DNA of 18,143 nt from an uncultured Parasphingopyxis sp. Lineage in GTDB: Bacteria > Pseudomonadota > Alphaproteobacteria > Sphingomonadales > Sphingomonadaceae. The notes beneath the pieces were generated by a model. It did no database searches. It was given only the letters and a program-made list of their open reading frames with translations, and was not told where the DNA came from. Shown in pieces: positions 5,205 to 14,110 of the stretch. Position 1 is the first letter of the stretch; every line of letters begins with the position of its first letter. The position numbers and the translations under genes were made by a program. The stretch is taken from NCBI GenBank assembly GCA_905479515.1, contig CAJQMX010000003.1:1-18143 (forward strand), written 5' to 3'.

Positions 5205-7214
5205 TCATTCTAGCATCGAAGCGACCACATCACGATTGCTGCGTGCAATTCCCGATACGTCAAGAATGGGGTCATCTGTTAGCCTTACCGTTTTTACGGT
5301 TTCCAAAAACTTTCGCGCATCATCTGGTTGTTGATGGTCAATGGCACATTTCGCCAATGCGCATTTGATGACTTCACGCACCGGCAAAGGTGCTCTTTTC
5401 ATCGCCTCTTGGATTAGTTCTACTTTTGATGAATATGGTAGTTCCCTGAGTGACGTTTGAAGTTCAGATTTCTCTATTGGTCGGATACAACGAAAATATG
5501 CAGTTGCGCCTCGCAACATACCAAGAACTTCAAATCGGTCCCTGAAATACTCCATAAATATATGGATCCAATATTCATTAAAATGAATATAATCCTGCTG
5601 AATAACAATGCTCTGACCGGGTATTAGATTAGGCATAAATTGGCATACCGCGTGGTCATGGAGGTCCCAAGATTTTGCTAGATCTAAAAACAAAATCTCA
5701 ATCGGTGTATCATCCCAGGCGTAATCCAGAAAGTTTCCTTGGTTTGGCACAATTACATCAATTCTATCTCGGTTAATGGAAATAAATTGACCCAATAACG
5801 AGCCCGTACAAGTCTTCGGTGAATGTTCGCCCAGAAATTTATCATATCCTGTTCTTGAAAATAAATCAAAAGAGTAGATTAACTCTTCAGGATTTATGAT
5901 CGTTTTGTTCTGCGCTATTCCGCTAGCAAACGCAAAAGTACTCGCTCCAACAAGACATCCCGCATCCACGATCTTTCCTTGGTTTGAATAGTGATGTTTG
6001 GCGAGAGCATAAAGCAGTGCCAGTTCGTAGATCAATAACATTGATCGCGCTGTAACCGGCCCTGCTTTTGTGGAAAACTCATACTCTTGATGCCGGACCT
6101 GAGTAATTCCTATGGTATCATCAGCGGTCTTTGCATCGCAGTACTGCAAGAAAAAATTTGGATCCGATAGGGATTCAAACCGTTCGTCAATAACCCTGTT
6201 TTCGCTGGTTTCGCCGATCTCAATGTCAAACCGCCCGCGGCCAACGACTTCAACAGCATTGCTATGCCTATCAATAGAGCAAAGATCCAATCTCACTTCA
6301 TGAGTCCCAGGCGCAAGCTGGTCCGTTCGCAATTCAATCTTGGCAAGATGCGGGATATCAAACTCTAAACAACCGATATCCAAATCTGTTTTTTGCTCCA
6401 CGACAATATCTCCATTATCGGGCGTATCTACCTTAGCAATCAAACAAATATTTTGATCATCAGAGTCAATATCATTCGGCCAAGCCTCGCGGCGCAAATT
6501 AGTAATCTTGATGCCCACATCAGATATGGCCCCTCTGGTCAATCCGTGCTCAATTCCATCCATTACAACTGAGATTTTTGGTCCGATTCCAATTTCAATT
6601 TTTCTTTGTTCGGCCGCGATGGCGTGCAATCTATCAGCGACATGATGGGCGGCCGGAACTAGATCGATCGCGGGCAGAAGACACCAAAAAAAATCTACAA
6701 CAATAAGTTCACGACCCATGGAGCTAGCGAACCGCTCAGCACCATTAATGATATCGGGAAAGCGAGGTCTGAAGTCATCCCCGCAGAGAATGCCACTGGG
6801 TTTCAAATGGCCCGACCAAAATTCCAAATTCTCGGAAAAAATTGGGTCGTTGTGGACGGCATCGTCATAGTAGGCATCGATCTGCTCGTTCCAGTCCAAG
6901 AAATTTGCCGGGCTATAACCTTGAATTGTCCTTATGTTGTTGCAGTCATTCGTATATTTTTTAAAGGTCTCAAGATTGTACTTGATACCTAATTGCTCCT
7001 CCATCGGACGAATACCCGCATTTTTTGCCCATGGGTCTATGCATACGACTTCTGCAGTTTGGTCGATGCTTTTTGCCCAAGCCCAACTCGATCTTCCAAA
7101 CAATGAACCGACTTCTACGACAAGACCGTTTGGTGGCACGAGACTTGCCACTGCTTCGATAGACCTTAGCTCAGCTTCTGAAACTTGTCCGGGAATATCT
7201 AAATTATATGGCAA
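5205..7214 (-). CDS. Double methyltransferase-domain protein with beta-rich middle
   Basis: The 669-residue protein has two class I SAM-methyltransferase domains of the Methyltransf_24 type. The first spans residues 25-185, with motif I VVEVGSLFGRSSW (32-44), an acidic SAM-ribose position in CIDPW (58-62) and YYDDAVHNDP (115-124). The second spans about 375-580, with IVDAGCLVGASTF (415-427), YSFDLF (447-452) and EILFLDLAKSW (506-516). Between them, 205-335 looks like a beta-sandwich similar in texture to Wzt C-terminal glycan-binding domains. It probably methylates or caps a growing surface glycan in the cytosol. The start is TTG at 7214, directly after the TAA of the preceding gene and in the same frame, with AAGG eight bases upstream. 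Whether both domains are active is unclear. Confidence 0.8.
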   Translation of the reverse strand: MPYNLDIPGQVSEAELRSIEAVASLVPPNGLVVEVGSLFGRSSWAWAKSIDQTAEVVCIDPWAKNAGIRPMEEQLGIKYNLETFKKYTNDCNNIRTIQGYSPANFLDWNEQIDAYYDDAVHNDPIFSENLEFWSGHLKPSGILCGDDFRPRFPDIINGAERFASSMGRELIVVDFFWCLLPAIDLVPAAHHVADRLHAIAAEQRKIEIGIGPKISVVMDGIEHGLTRGAISDVGIKITNLRREAWPNDIDSDDQNICLIAKVDTPDNGDIVVEQKTDLDIGCLEFDIPHLAKIELRTDQLAPGTHEVRLDLCSIDRHSNAVEVVGRGRFDIEIGETSENRVIDERFESLSDPNFFLQYCDAKTADDTIGITQVRHQEYEFSTKAGPVTARSMLLIYELALLYALAKHHYSNQGKIVDAGCLVGASTFAFASGIAQNKTIINPEELIYSFDLFSRTGYDKFLGEHSPKTCTGSLLGQFISINRDRIDVIVPNQGNFLDYAWDDTPIEILFLDLAKSWDLHDHAVCQFMPNLIPGQSIVIQQDYIHFNEYWIHIFMEYFRDRFEVLGMLRGATAYFRCIRPIEKSELQTSLRELPYSSKVELIQEAMKRAPLPVREVIKCALAKCAIDHQQPDDARKFLETVKTVRLTDDPILDVSGIARSNRDVVASMLE

Positions 7215-9665
7215 TTACTGAACCTTATCGATGGAGAAATACCGCAATGTAACAGACTCATCAGGCAACGCTTCGCGCAATTTTAACTCCATAGTCACGC
7301 TACTGTTAATGGGCATTGCTGATTGGATGACTAACGAACCAAGCTTGTTGCAGTTGACCGCCTCCGTTGCCACCAATTCACCATTACAATAGATTTCGAC
7401 TTCGCGAGATTGTCCCGCGTTTGAAACAACCTTCAAATTGAAAACGGACCTCCAGAGTTCAAGCGGACGATCGATCAAGAAACGCAAAGCGCATATCTCG
7501 CCAGCGGATTGCACACCAAATTTTTCCAAACTACGCCAACCAAAATTCAAGAATGACAATGCGGCAGGGTCGTCGGCACTGCCGAATTTGACGGTAGTTC
7601 CAGTCTTGAATAATGGACGCGGCGTTGAATAACCGTTTGGTTGGCGCAAGAGTTTAGTTGTATCCAATCTGAATTCCAGAACGTGCACAGGCAAAGCACT
7701 TGATCGGCGAGTAGTATCGAGCGCTACTACTTCAATGCGTGCTCTGCCATCACACTTAGTCAGGTGCTGGGCTATAATGAAGGTTGCTAGCTTTGGGCGT
7801 CCACAATCGGCTTCAAATCCGACGCACATTTTACCGTTCACGAGCACCGCACAATTAGCTCGCAAATCACTGGGACCATCTACCAATACGTTCAACATGA
7901 TCTCTACATCCTCGCTAGGATATAGTGCGATCGAATTTTCGGAACTAGCCGTTTCTGTATCCCAAAGAGTCTGAGAATTTCTTGAAACTAGCCGGCGACT
8001 GTCAAGGACAGATCCGGCTATTTCGCTATCAGCGAGCAAGTCTTCCTTGACCGACAAGCGCAAAGAACCAACGCCCACACCGATTAATGGCCCAGCATCG
8101 CCCACTGCATACATTGCATCAGTTCGAAATCTTATCTGAATGTCTCGATCTTCGGGGTAACATTTTTCAAGGAGAACCAGGAAAATGCCCAGCTCTGGTA
8201 AGATTTCGAATTCAAAATCTTCTACTTCATCCACTTCCAAGTGAACCATCTGACGCTTTGCACTTTTAAGTTCGACCTCCAATACTGAACTTCCCGCATC
8301 ATTGCGTAGACCCAGTACCGGAAACGTCAAACTCGCATCGGCAGCGTTAGACCACCGCCCCCAAGGCCGCGCGAGGCCCCAGTCCTTTGAGAGGATGCGA
8401 TCAAGTCCCGAATCGGCGAGATTCAACTCACCTCTGGTTTGAATATTATCCGCACAATCAGCAGTTGGTTTGAACTGCTCAATTTTTCCGATTATCTGAA
8501 CTGCGGAATCCACCCAATCACAGGGGATATAGTTGTCCCGTATCCATCCTTCGGTCGCTTCCACACTGTCGCGATTGTTTGAAAAATGTAAAATCTGTCG
8601 TGCCCATTCTTTAGCGTCATGAGGGTCGACAAGGTTTGTGTATCCTGGGAGGATCTCGGGTATCGAGGAAGTGTTGGAGGCAAGGCAAATTTTTCCATGG
8701 CGAAAGCTTTCGCATACGGGAAGACCCCAACCCTCATACTCACTTGGGTATACGGTAAATAAGCAATTTGTGTATAAGCTTACTAATTCAGCATCATCCA
8801 CACCCGACTTTATTATCACAATCGATTGCAAATCTCGGTCTTCTAGAGCAATCCGAGCAATCTCTCGACCCTGCTCCATCCAGCCACCAGCGATTACCAG
8901 CTTTGGTACTTTATAGCCTCGAGAAATCAGTAATTTTAATGCGGAAAATATTACTTCGTAGTTTTTTCTTTTATGAATAGCGCCGACAGCCAGTATATAA
9001 CTCGATAATTCTAATTTATCATCAGAGCCGACTTCAACAATGTTGATTTTTTCTTGACTTATGTTGTCGCCAAGTCGAAGCACACACGTATTTTTTAACT
9101 GTATGCCGTCGTGTTTACAATGACTAATTACATCTAACTCAGTATTATTTGATATGGAAAATACTATAGATGCATGACTCAATAAATGATTAAAGGAATC
9201 TAAGAATTTCTCTGAATACCTGGGCTCATACCAATAGGGGTAAATAAGTGGGATGAGATCAAATACGACAAGGCCTAAAGGAATACCTGTTAATGCTGAG
9301 AATCGGACCGCGCCGTCAGCGTAGTCGTTATTTTGCATCCAGGCGCTACCCGAAATCAGGAAAATGGCTCCTGTCGCGCCGTTGATTGGCCTTAAGCCAT
9401 GACCCCTGCCCGATAACAAAATGTAATTGAACGTATTGAGGGCATATTGGCTCAAATCTCTATCCAGATACTCATAAAAATTGCCGGCGTGATAAACTGT
9501 GAATCGAATTCTATCCCCAAGAATCTCTTTCAAACTCACAGCCAACGATAATTCAACACGTGAAATTCCGGTTATCCGCCCCGCTCGGTCAGCCGTCGTT
9601 GTCAGATCCATAAAAATGGGTAGATCTCGCGAAATTTTATGCAGTTCGATTGGATCCGGAGACAT
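7215..9665 (-). CDS. GT4 glycosyltransferase fused to a large beta-rich C-terminus
   Basis: Residues 1-400 form a GT4 (GT-B fold) glycosyltransferase like mannosyltransferases of O-antigen clusters: ILAVGAIHKRKN (225-236), LVIAGGW (257-263) and the EX7E motif in SEYEGWGLPVCESF (309-322), followed by SNTSSIPEI. Family members normally end near 380 residues. Here about 400 more follow, rich in alternating hydrophobic residues, with WGLARPWGRWS (430-440) and a second FGWRSLEKFG module near 700, suggesting two or three beta-sandwich modules that may bind the glycan. No membrane segment is seen. ATG at 9665 overlaps the upstream TGA as TGATG, so translation is coupled; a TTG one codon earlier is also possible. 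GDP-mannose-derived sugars are the likely donor, inferred from the neighbouring dehydratase. Confidence 0.85.
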   Translation of the reverse strand: MSPDPIELHKISRDLPIFMDLTTTADRAGRITGISRVELSLAVSLKEILGDRIRFTVYHAGNFYEYLDRDLSQYALNTFNYILLSGRGHGLRPINGATGAIFLISGSAWMQNNDYADGAVRFSALTGIPLGLVVFDLIPLIYPYWYEPRYSEKFLDSFNHLLSHASIVFSISNNTELDVISHCKHDGIQLKNTCVLRLGDNISQEKINIVEVGSDDKLELSSYILAVGAIHKRKNYEVIFSALKLLISRGYKVPKLVIAGGWMEQGREIARIALEDRDLQSIVIIKSGVDDAELVSLYTNCLFTVYPSEYEGWGLPVCESFRHGKICLASNTSSIPEILPGYTNLVDPHDAKEWARQILHFSNNRDSVEATEGWIRDNYIPCDWVDSAVQIIGKIEQFKPTADCADNIQTRGELNLADSGLDRILSKDWGLARPWGRWSNAADASLTFPVLGLRNDAGSSVLEVELKSAKRQMVHLEVDEVEDFEFEILPELGIFLVLLEKCYPEDRDIQIRFRTDAMYAVGDAGPLIGVGVGSLRLSVKEDLLADSEIAGSVLDSRRLVSRNSQTLWDTETASSENSIALYPSEDVEIMLNVLVDGPSDLRANCAVLVNGKMCVGFEADCGRPKLATFIIAQHLTKCDGRARIEVVALDTTRRSSALPVHVLEFRLDTTKLLRQPNGYSTPRPLFKTGTTVKFGSADDPAALSFLNFGWRSLEKFGVQSAGEICALRFLIDRPLELWRSVFNLKVVSNAGQSREVEIYCNGELVATEAVNCNKLGSLVIQSAMPINSSVTMELKLREALPDESVTLRYFSIDKVQ

Positions 9666-11710
9666 CAATTGTCACTCTTGCTGATTTTGCGACGCATGAG
9701 TTTGGCGTATAAATCCGACAACTCTGAAATGTGCAACTGCCAAGAGAATCGTGCGCCTAACGCATTGGATGCAGATTTGTCAGAATTATGCTTGAATGCA
9801 TCCAAGATTGCCGTCCTGATTCCACCTATATCGGAAGGACGCACATATATAGCGTGATCTTCAAAATACTCACGTTCGGAACCGGTGTCATTTACGATCA
9901 AAGGCAGGTTCGCAGCATGAGCCTCTAATAATGACAGCGACGCCCCTTCAGCCCAACTGGTGCTCACAAAAAGGCGTGCTTCGGAATAGGCGGCAACCAA
10001 CTCATCGCTATTGTGATCGAGATGATCAATCCAAATCATATTGTCATCCAAAAGCGATTGCAGGGATTTTCCATATTCAGCCGAACCAACGCCGCCGATG
10101 AATACTACTGGCACATCGGCTCCCTTGAGAGCGAGCGCCAATGCCAGTTGGTTCTTTCTGGGCTCTATGCGACCGACGCTGAGCACGTAATTTTGGACAC
10201 CGTGTCTATCAAAAAAGCTTGCGCCATCATTGTGCTTCCACCTCAACTTGTCGACAGGGTTTCGAATGACACTGTGTGGAAAAGCAAAACCGCAAATTTT
10301 TCTAAGCTGCTCGGCCTCAAAGCGGCTCAGGCAGACAACATGGTCAGCGAGCGCAATTATTTGACGGAGGGAATTGAAATAACCAGGGAGGGGCTCGATC
10401 ATGTGTGCAAGAGTGGAGGTATCGGCTTGCAAGTATCTTTCATCCAAATCCCGGTATGCTGCCAATAGGTGTTCGGGACTGGGATTTAACCTTACCAATG
10501 CCCGGACTGGGTCGTCCCAAATAGCCCTCAACGACAAGTTCAAGAATATCGGCGAAAACACCAACCGCTTGCATTTTTTTCGCGCTTCTCGCGCTGTCTC
10601 CAATGCTGACTGCGGCGGCCAAATATTATATAAGTGAGCGATATCACATGCGGGCATGTCTTCATCTGGATAGTATATGATACAAGAAGAAACTGACCTT
10701 TCTCCAAGAAGTTCAGCGGTTCGAGGCACTCTAGTTGAAGGTCCGCCTCGCGATGCTCTTTCGGTACCGTGGAGAATTTGAACCGACGTACAACCAGATG
10801 CCAATTGGCGATGATGTCGATTTTTCAGACGATTCAGGATGCCCTTGGGATTTGGCATTAATGCCTGCATTATATTTATGTGATCGGAAGCCCATTTATC
10901 CCAAGTGTGATGATCAACGCTCTTTGCCAAGGAGCGCTTTTGCTCGAATAGCTCTCCAAGTAGTTTGCGAAGCGCCGGTTCATCCCCAGTTGGATAGGAA
11001 ATATGCGGATAATCCTCCACCCAACCCACAGGAGGGGCGATAACAGGCGTTCCACACGATAGTGCCTCGAGAACGCACATTGGACCGCCCTCATATTCAG
11101 CGGGGACCAAAATGTAATCCATACTGCGATAGAAGTCACCCATCTCGTAGTTTTCTGGGTGTTTTCCGGGCAATGGCCACCCTTCGCCAGTAAAATACCA
11201 GTCGATAAACTTCAAATCCATCAACCGCTTGATCAAGCGCTCACCTTTTCTCCCGGAATGGTAGGTTCGTCCTACAACACCAATCCTCAGCATTGGCCGA
11301 TAAGTATCGAAATCCACGCCTGGAACGATCGTAGAAATTTTTTCAACGCCGTCTTCTGCAAGTTCCTCGGCATATCGCGATGACATGCATATACATTGAT
11401 CAACATCGTGCGCAGTTTGAAAAAACTTTTGTCTGGCGTCAGCGGCCAACTCAGAATGTGTGAAGAAAGCCATTTCAACTTCACTAATTCTCTGCCGGCG
11501 TGCAGAATAATTTACGTAATATTGTATTGTAGCTGAAGCTCGAGGTTCGGTTCCAACAGTTATCCCGGAATGCCGGCTCGCAATTTCTCGAGCCAGCCTT
11601 TCCAACACCCAACCTTCATCGGCGAGCGCTATATGAACATCGAGGTAATTTTCTGGCATAAATTGCTCGTACTTGGGTGTAATGACAGAAGCGCTATCAG
11701 TTCGAATCAA
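9665..11710 (-). CDS. Tandem GT4 glycosyltransferase, 681 aa
   Basis: Two GT4 domains lie in one chain. The first (about 25-290) has IGVVGRTYHSGRKG (143-156) and the EX7E-like AEYEGGPMCVLEALSCG (204-220). The second (about 305-675) has LSVGRIEPRKNQ (510-521), a donor-site loop VVFIGG (535-540) and AEGASLSLLEAHAANLP (587-603). The second is the more canonical, with Glu at both ends of EX7E (EGASLSLLE); the first has YEGGPMCVLE, also complete. Such double-headed enzymes can add two successive sugars or build a repeating disaccharide. The TTG at 11710 shares TTGA with the gmd stop, giving translational coupling; an ATG at 11659 is an alternative and would still leave the first domain complete. 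It acts in the cytosol or at the inner membrane face. Confidence 0.85.
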   Translation of the reverse strand: MIRTDSASVITPKYEQFMPENYLDVHIALADEGWVLERLAREIASRHSGITVGTEPRASATIQYYVNYSARRQRISEVEMAFFTHSELAADARQKFFQTAHDVDQCICMSSRYAEELAEDGVEKISTIVPGVDFDTYRPMLRIGVVGRTYHSGRKGERLIKRLMDLKFIDWYFTGEGWPLPGKHPENYEMGDFYRSMDYILVPAEYEGGPMCVLEALSCGTPVIAPPVGWVEDYPHISYPTGDEPALRKLLGELFEQKRSLAKSVDHHTWDKWASDHINIMQALMPNPKGILNRLKNRHHRQLASGCTSVQILHGTERASRGGPSTRVPRTAELLGERSVSSCIIYYPDEDMPACDIAHLYNIWPPQSALETAREARKKCKRLVFSPIFLNLSLRAIWDDPVRALVRLNPSPEHLLAAYRDLDERYLQADTSTLAHMIEPLPGYFNSLRQIIALADHVVCLSRFEAEQLRKICGFAFPHSVIRNPVDKLRWKHNDGASFFDRHGVQNYVLSVGRIEPRKNQLALALALKGADVPVVFIGGVGSAEYGKSLQSLLDDNMIWIDHLDHNSDELVAAYSEARLFVSTSWAEGASLSLLEAHAANLPLIVNDTGSEREYFEDHAIYVRPSDIGGIRTAILDAFKHNSDKSASNALGARFSWQLHISELSDLYAKLMRRKISKSDN

Positions 11711-12741
11711 TATGCAATCGGGCCAGCATTGATCCTTCTTTTGTCGGCTTCAACCATTAATTGAACGAGTTGAGCTAGATCGACAGTTCTTTTCCAGCCT
11801 AGTTCCTTTTCGGCTTTGCTCGGGTCACCTTGCAAAAGATCAACTTCCGCTGGACGGTAAAATTTTGGATTGACGCGCACTAACACGACACCGCTTTTTT
11901 GGTCCCGGCCAACCTCGTTTTCACCGTTTCCCGACCATTCTATATTCCAATCGAAAGACTTGCCTGCCAACTCCACAAAATCTCTGATAGAATGGGTCTG
12001 ACCGCTGGCAAGAACGAAATCGTCAGCCTGTTCTTGCTGTAACATCCTCCACATTCCGTCAACATAATCACCAGCAAATCCCCAATCTCGTTGGGTGTCC
12101 AGATTCCCCAACTCAAGCACGTCTTGCATTCCAGCAGCGATTCTTGCGAAACCTAATGTAATTTTCCTCGTTACAAATTCTGAGCCCCTCAGAGGTGACT
12201 CATGATTGAAGAGGATGCCTGAACAGGCAAACATGTTAAAGCTCTCACGGTAATTGACGGTTGCCCAATGCCCAAAAAGCTTGGCGACGCCGTACGGACT
12301 ACGGGGATGAAACGGCGTATCTTCATTTTGAGGAATCGCTTTTACCTTACCGAACATTTCGCTTGTAGACGCTTGATAAAATTTGGTTTTTCCGCCCGCA
12401 AACCGCAAAGCTTCCAAGACACGCATCATACCCAGCCCATCAACATTTGAAGTATATATCGGCTGTTCGAACGACACTCCCACGAAACTCTGAGCGGCCA
12501 AATTGTAAACCTCATCGGGGACGGTTTTCTCAACAACCCTCTGGATGTTAGTCATCTCCATCAAGTCGAAATCATGCAACTCGATGTCTGAGGTAACGCC
12601 GAGCTCATCCAGCCGGCCAGTGCCGATCACACCGATACGCCTGACAGCGCCGTGTACTTTGTAGCCCTTTTCCAAAAGTAGCTTCGCTAGATAAGCACCA
12701 TCCTGTCCGGTGACCCCGGTAATTAGAGCAGATTTCGCCAT
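11707..12741 (-). CDS. gmd: GDP-mannose 4,6-dehydratase
   Basis: This enzyme converts GDP-D-mannose to GDP-4-dehydro-6-deoxy-D-mannose, the precursor of GDP-rhamnose, GDP-fucose or GDP-perosamine. The extended short-chain dehydrogenase fold begins with the NADP-binding TGVTGQDGAYLAK (residues 8-20). Diagnostic GMD segments follow: YQASTSEMFGKV with the catalytic Ser/Thr and Glu, SPYGVAKLFGHW with the catalytic Tyr and Lys, LFNHESPLRGSEFVTRK, and LGNLDTQRDWGFAGDYV. The C-terminus GDPSKAEKELGW is also typical. At 344 residues it has the normal length. ATG at 12741 is preceded by AAGGGA eleven bases upstream. No reductase, epimerase or aminotransferase that would finish the sugar is in the window, so the final deoxyhexose is unknown. 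Confidence 0.95.
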   Translation of the reverse strand: MAKSALITGVTGQDGAYLAKLLLEKGYKVHGAVRRIGVIGTGRLDELGVTSDIELHDFDLMEMTNIQRVVEKTVPDEVYNLAAQSFVGVSFEQPIYTSNVDGLGMMRVLEALRFAGGKTKFYQASTSEMFGKVKAIPQNEDTPFHPRSPYGVAKLFGHWATVNYRESFNMFACSGILFNHESPLRGSEFVTRKITLGFARIAAGMQDVLELGNLDTQRDWGFAGDYVDGMWRMLQQEQADDFVLASGQTHSIRDFVELAGKSFDWNIEWSGNGENEVGRDQKSGVVLVRVNPKFYRPAEVDLLQGDPSKAEKELGWKRTVDLAQLVQLMVEADKRRINAGPIAY

Positions 12742-12805
12742 CGAGTATTGATTCCCTTATTTTGCAGCGCCCGTGTTGTAGTGGGCGAGTTAATCATTCG
12801 CGTCA

Positions 12806-13888
12806 TTATTTATGCGCGTGAACCCACATACGATGTTGTGATGATGGTGTTGGACGCAATGGCGCAATCATGTCCCAACCGTACATCACTTCAACGCGTG
12901 AGAAGCCGACTCGTGTCAGCATGTCTACCAAACCCTGTTCTGATGGCGCCCAAAAGGTTGACCCATCCCCCCGAACTTCACCCGCTCCAAAGAAGTGCCA
13001 TGTGGGATCGTTGAGAGCGTTTGGACAACTTGCTGCATGAGTTTCGATGATCAATGTTTCTTTCGTACTTGCCGCAACTTTTTCCAACATGCTGAAAGGA
13101 TTTTCATTGTGATACAAAACGCCCAACAATAATATTATGTCAAATTTGGGCAATTCTACGTCTTCAAACCGCGCAAGCCATGGCTCCACTCTGCTATTAA
13201 GTGCTTGCCTAGCGATGTCGAAGGCTATTCGGCCTGGTTGGTTCTCGATATCCAGACACTCATCGGGAGCATCGTAAACATTTGCAATCTTGCCATCAGC
13301 TATCGTATCTGCAGCCCATTTTCTTACTTTGGGGAAGTCGAGTACCCAGGAATAGTATTCCATCGCAGTCACATTCGATGCGCCTCGTCGTTCAGCCTCG
13401 AAAGAAAACCAGCCGCCAAATGCTCCGATATCCAGAACTGACTTTCCTTCAAGATCCGGTAACTCAGCCATCAGCATTTCGTGAGCAAGAACTTTTGCAG
13501 TTTTGCGGAGGCCGTCGATCCACTGATAATCCAGATCAATTGAATGCCAGTGCAAATTTTTTAGCTCTGTGACATCAATCTTTTTCTCTTCCAATGGGCT
13601 TGGTACTTTTGAATTAGGCCGAAGATCGCGGATTATGGATACATATTGAGGGAGAGCGACTTCATAGTCGAGGCTGTCTGCATGCAAAAGTCGTGCTGAC
13701 AGATTATCAGGAAGTGCAGCGGCTATAAGTGCCAAGACACGTCTATCTGATTCGCCGAATGGTTTTGCACCAGGCCTCTTTGCGGAAGCATTTTGGAAAC
13801 GTTCCAGCGCAGTTTTGTGCTCACCTGAAGCGAACTGAGCTATTGCCTCGGTTAACTCTTGACGAATGTCGTGTGTTTCTTGAGGCAA
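12806..13888 (-). CDS. CmoB-like SAM-dependent methyltransferase, 360 aa
   Basis: Residues 110-290 form a class I methyltransferase closest in texture to the CmoB/DUF1698 group: LHWHSIDL (112-119), VLDIGAFGGWFSFEAERRGA (151-170, motif I), VTAMEYYSWVLD (173-184) and LLLGVLYHNENPFSML (253-268). CmoB itself modifies tRNA wobble uridine, but relatives in polysaccharide clusters are thought to methylate sugars, which fits here. An N-terminal helical extension of about 100 residues, with a possible TPR-like ALERFQNASAKRPG segment, is additional. The TTG at 13888 has an excellent AAGGAG seven bases upstream, so I accept it. It is the first gene of the glycan cluster, 64 bases ahead of gmd, and follows the RTX gene by 222 bases on the same strand. 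Confidence 0.8.
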   Translation of the reverse strand: MPQETHDIRQELTEAIAQFASGEHKTALERFQNASAKRPGAKPFGESDRRVLALIAAALPDNLSARLLHADSLDYEVALPQYVSIIRDLRPNSKVPSPLEEKKIDVTELKNLHWHSIDLDYQWIDGLRKTAKVLAHEMLMAELPDLEGKSVLDIGAFGGWFSFEAERRGASNVTAMEYYSWVLDFPKVRKWAADTIADGKIANVYDAPDECLDIENQPGRIAFDIARQALNSRVEPWLARFEDVELPKFDIILLLGVLYHNENPFSMLEKVAASTKETLIIETHAASCPNALNDPTWHFFGAGEVRGDGSTFWAPSEQGLVDMLTRVGFSRVEVMYGWDMIAPLRPTPSSQHRMWVHAHK

Positions 13889-14020
13889 TCAGCTTCTCCT
13901 TGAAGTGAGAAATTTCGGATCTAAGCGCCACTTGAGCTAACGGCTTAAATTTTGCTTCCACAGTCAGTACGAGGTTTTCTCCAGAACCTACACCAAATTT
14001 CTGAGCGGTATCACAGAACT

Positions 14021-14046
14021 TCTCGGGGAACCCTGCGAGCCCGAGA
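14021..14046. repeat. 7-bp inverted repeat in the RTX-methyltransferase gap
   Basis: TCTCGGG (14021-14027) and CCCGAGA (14040-14046) are perfect complements separated by 12 bases, in the 222-base gap between the RTX stop and the methyltransferase start. No T-run follows on the minus strand, so it may be an attenuating or RNA-stabilising stem rather than a terminator. No clear promoter was recognised in this gap. Confidence 0.4.
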
Positions 14047-14057
14047 CTTAACCTGAG

Positions 14058-14078
14058 AAAAGCCCCGCATTCCCGCGG
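14058..14078 (-). terminator. Weak terminator-like stem after RTX gene
   Basis: On the minus strand CCGC and GCGG form a four-base stem with a six-base loop, followed by GGCTTTT. The terminator after the second RTX paralogue (18008-18031) has related sequence (TCCGCGG...CGCGGGG, then T-run) but a far better stem. This one may be a decayed version that allows read-through into the glycan genes. Confidence 0.3.
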
Positions 14079-14110
14079 ATGTCTTTCGGCTACTGGAGCT
14101 GTTTAGGGGA

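Noticed and set aside
10013..10468. 151-codon plus-strand frame inside the double GT4 gene
   Set aside because: It lies wholly opposite a well-supported glycosyltransferase domain and has no recognisable motif.
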